Origin: Faeciplasma gallinarum | Lineage (GTDB): Bacteria > Bacillota > Clostridia > Oscillospirales > Ruminococcaceae | Direction: 5' to 3' | NCBI GenBank assembly: GCA_018711085.1 | Contig: DVIR01000047.1 | Span: 1 to 51,476 of the forward strand | Length of the DNA: 51,476 nucleotides | Shown here: positions 50,349-51,476 of the stretch, in pieces | Layout of the letters: every line of letters starts with the position of its first letter | Position numbering within the stretch: the stretch's first letter is position 1 | Made by a program: the position numbers and the translations under genes | The notes under the pieces: model-generated | What the model saw: only the letters and a program-made list of their open reading frames with translations | Database searches by the model: none | What the model was told of the DNA's origin: nothing

Positions 50349-51476
50349 TTACTCAGCTGTGTCAGCTACGATAACGCCCTTGCAAGCTGTGCAGAAGCCT
50401 GAGCCGTTGTCAGCGTGAGGCTGAGCAATGAATCTGCCGTTGACAATGAGTGCGTGGTAATCCTCGTTGAGGTAGATGCAGCCGGTGATGCGGTTGCTAT
50501 CATTCTTCTTGCCAACAATTATATTGCCGGCAGCATCTGTCTTATACCCGCCCTCGGGGAGATAATTTTCAACTTCGCTACCAGCAGCAAATGTGCCGCC
50601 GTTTATATCGATAGCTTTCTGGAGCTTCTCGTTGTACTCAGCCTTTTTTTCTTCATCTGTTTCAGCAGTATCCGACTCGTATTCGTTTAAGCCGCCGACT
50701 TTATTTTCAATCTTGCCGTCAAGCTTTACATTGTTGATAATGAGGTTTGCATTCTCAAGGTAGTCATTGATGTCGGGAGCTTCACCAGCGCCGGCTGCAT
50801 TCCATACACCAAGCTCGATATCTCCTATAATGGTTCCGGTGGTGTCAACGGTGACGCTTACACCTTCGGCATATGGGCCGTTCGCGTAGCAAACGTCAAA
50901 TGCAACGTTGCCTGCTGTAGCGGTTATGCTGGTGTTGCCGTCGATAACCGTATTGCCGAAGTTGTTAGAAAGAACGTACTGTGTATCTGTGGTTCCTATA
51001 AGGTTCATATTGGTGAGCGTGAGGTTGCAATAGTTCTGAATGAGCATTTTCACGCCTACGCCGGTTTCAGCGGTGATAGTACCGTTCTTAAAAGTTACGT
51101 TAGGAGTGTAATCTGCACCCTTTTCAAGATGGAACGCCTGGCTCTGCGTACCTGATGAACCAACTGCAGGTCCTACACAGGTGTAGGTAAAGCCGCCGAA
51201 GTCGATAGTGAAGTCCTTAACATCGCCGTCCGCAGCAAATATGCCTATTCCTGCGCCCTCCAAGTTGTCAAGGAGGTAAATGGTGTCGCCGTCCTTTGCA
51301 GCGTCAACTGCATCGACAAGTGTGTCGAAGTACTCGTCGCCAATGCGGACTTTGCCTTGTTCCTCACCGGTTACAGTTGACATTCCGGAATCGTAATCAT
51401 TTGCTGTAAACGTACCGCTGAACGTTCCCGTAGCGGTTCCCGTAGCAGACGCAGCAACTACATTCACGGCAAGGGC
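50349..51476 (-). CDS. Beta-helical surface/secreted protein, C-terminal part
   Basis: The frame is open to the right window edge, so at least the N-terminus is missing; 375 residues are visible. A Thr/Gly-rich start (SATGTATGTFSGTFTAND) leads to FDTLVDAVDAAKDGDTIYLL, the usual opening of a right-handed parallel beta-helix. Repeats with Asn/Thr/Val ladders (FKNGTITAETG, LTLTNMNLIGT) follow. The C-terminal region has a charged stretch (TAETDEEKKAEYNEKLQKAI) and ends with FCTACKG. No LPxTG anchor or dockerin is seen. Such proteins are typically surface adhesins or carbohydrate-binding proteins; the ligand is unknown. Confidence 0.7.
   Translation of the reverse strand, partial: ALAVNVVAASATGTATGTFSGTFTANDYDSGMSTVTGEEQGKVRIGDEYFDTLVDAVDAAKDGDTIYLLDNLEGAGIGIFAADGDVKDFTIDFGGFTYTCVGPAVGSSGTQSQAFHLEKGADYTPNVTFKNGTITAETGVGVKMLIQNYCNLTLTNMNLIGTTDTQYVLSNNFGNTVIDGNTSITATAGNVAFDVCYANGPYAEGVSVTVDTTGTIIGDIELGVWNAAGAGEAPDINDYLENANLIINNVKLDGKIENKVGGLNEYESDTAETDEEKKAEYNEKLQKAIDINGGTFAAGSEVENYLPEGGYKTDAAGNIIVGKKNDSNRITGCIYLNEDYHALIVNGRFIAQPHADNGSGFCTACKGVIVADTAE

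Overview
The window looks like a chromosomal segment of a spore-forming, anaerobic, Gram-positive Clostridia bacterium. An Oscillospiraceae/Ruminococcaceae-like gut organism is my best guess. The evidence is class III anaerobic ribonucleotide reductase, SpoIVA plus a DUF3794 spore-coat protein, a phenylalanine T-box riboswitch, IreB/RuvX/YrzB homologues, RqcP, clean sigma-A promoters (TTGnnn-N17-TAtaaT) and intrinsic terminators. Most genes are ordinary housekeeping genes with intact reading frames.

Layout. 1-350: 3' end of a phage-like tail protein next to a tRNA-Arg(ACG), probably a prophage edge. 560-4770: nrdG-nrdD-trxB operon behind two NrdR boxes; NrdD carries a fused C-terminal redoxin domain. 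4790-8800: a truncated gene remnant, a five-copy PepSY exported protein, and a histidine kinase/response regulator pair whose presumed operators (11-bp direct repeats placed 4 bp from a -10) I find at three promoters. 8880-10810: an unrecognised two-domain protein, a C_GCAxxG_C_C protein and a lipoprotein gene broken by one in-frame stop. 11.2-13.5 kb: ECF sigma factor and membrane anti-sigma. 13.6-17.9 kb: type II topoisomerase pair. 18.0-20.6 kb: SpoVB-like flippase, HU and RqcP. 20.6-22.3 kb: polysaccharide deacetylase and IreB. 22.3-27.2 kb: Phe T-box operon (flavoprotein, pheS, pheT). 27.3-31.5 kb: HAD phosphatase, mntP, tgt, a small membrane protein and queA. 31.5-33.5 kb: asd and dapB. 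33.5-35.1 kb: GH8 exo-oligoxylanase and a DUF1292 protein. 35.2-38.3 kb: DUF3794 and spoIVA. 38.4-42.3 kb: an Rnf-like rnfD-rnfE-rnfA operon with a membrane-anchored DUF4015-like protein. 42.4-43.5 kb: hypothetical gene and rpe. 43.9-45.7 kb: an 18-bp minisatellite and a 1.46-kb non-coding transcription unit. 45.7-50.2 kb: yrzB, a ~190-nt RNA gene, ruvX, a LURP-one protein, a ROK kinase and pepF. 50.3 kb to the end: 3' part of a beta-helical surface protein gene.

Two regions stand out. First, 44147-45609 (minus strand) has a consensus promoter and a near-perfect terminator 1.46 kb apart and no credible ORF. It is A-rich on the transcribed strand, packed with hairpins (including GNRA tetraloops) and has two motifs repeated three times each. 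It behaves like a giant structured non-coding RNA. Second, the RnfD/E/A homologues at 39936-42292 stand without RnfB, RnfC or RnfG. By my manual alignment they have lost three of the four Fe-S cysteines and the covalent-FMN motif, which suggests a redox-silent, repurposed Rnf/Nqr membrane core. Both conclusions come from reading the sequence by eye and need covariance-model searches, transcript mapping and structural alignment.
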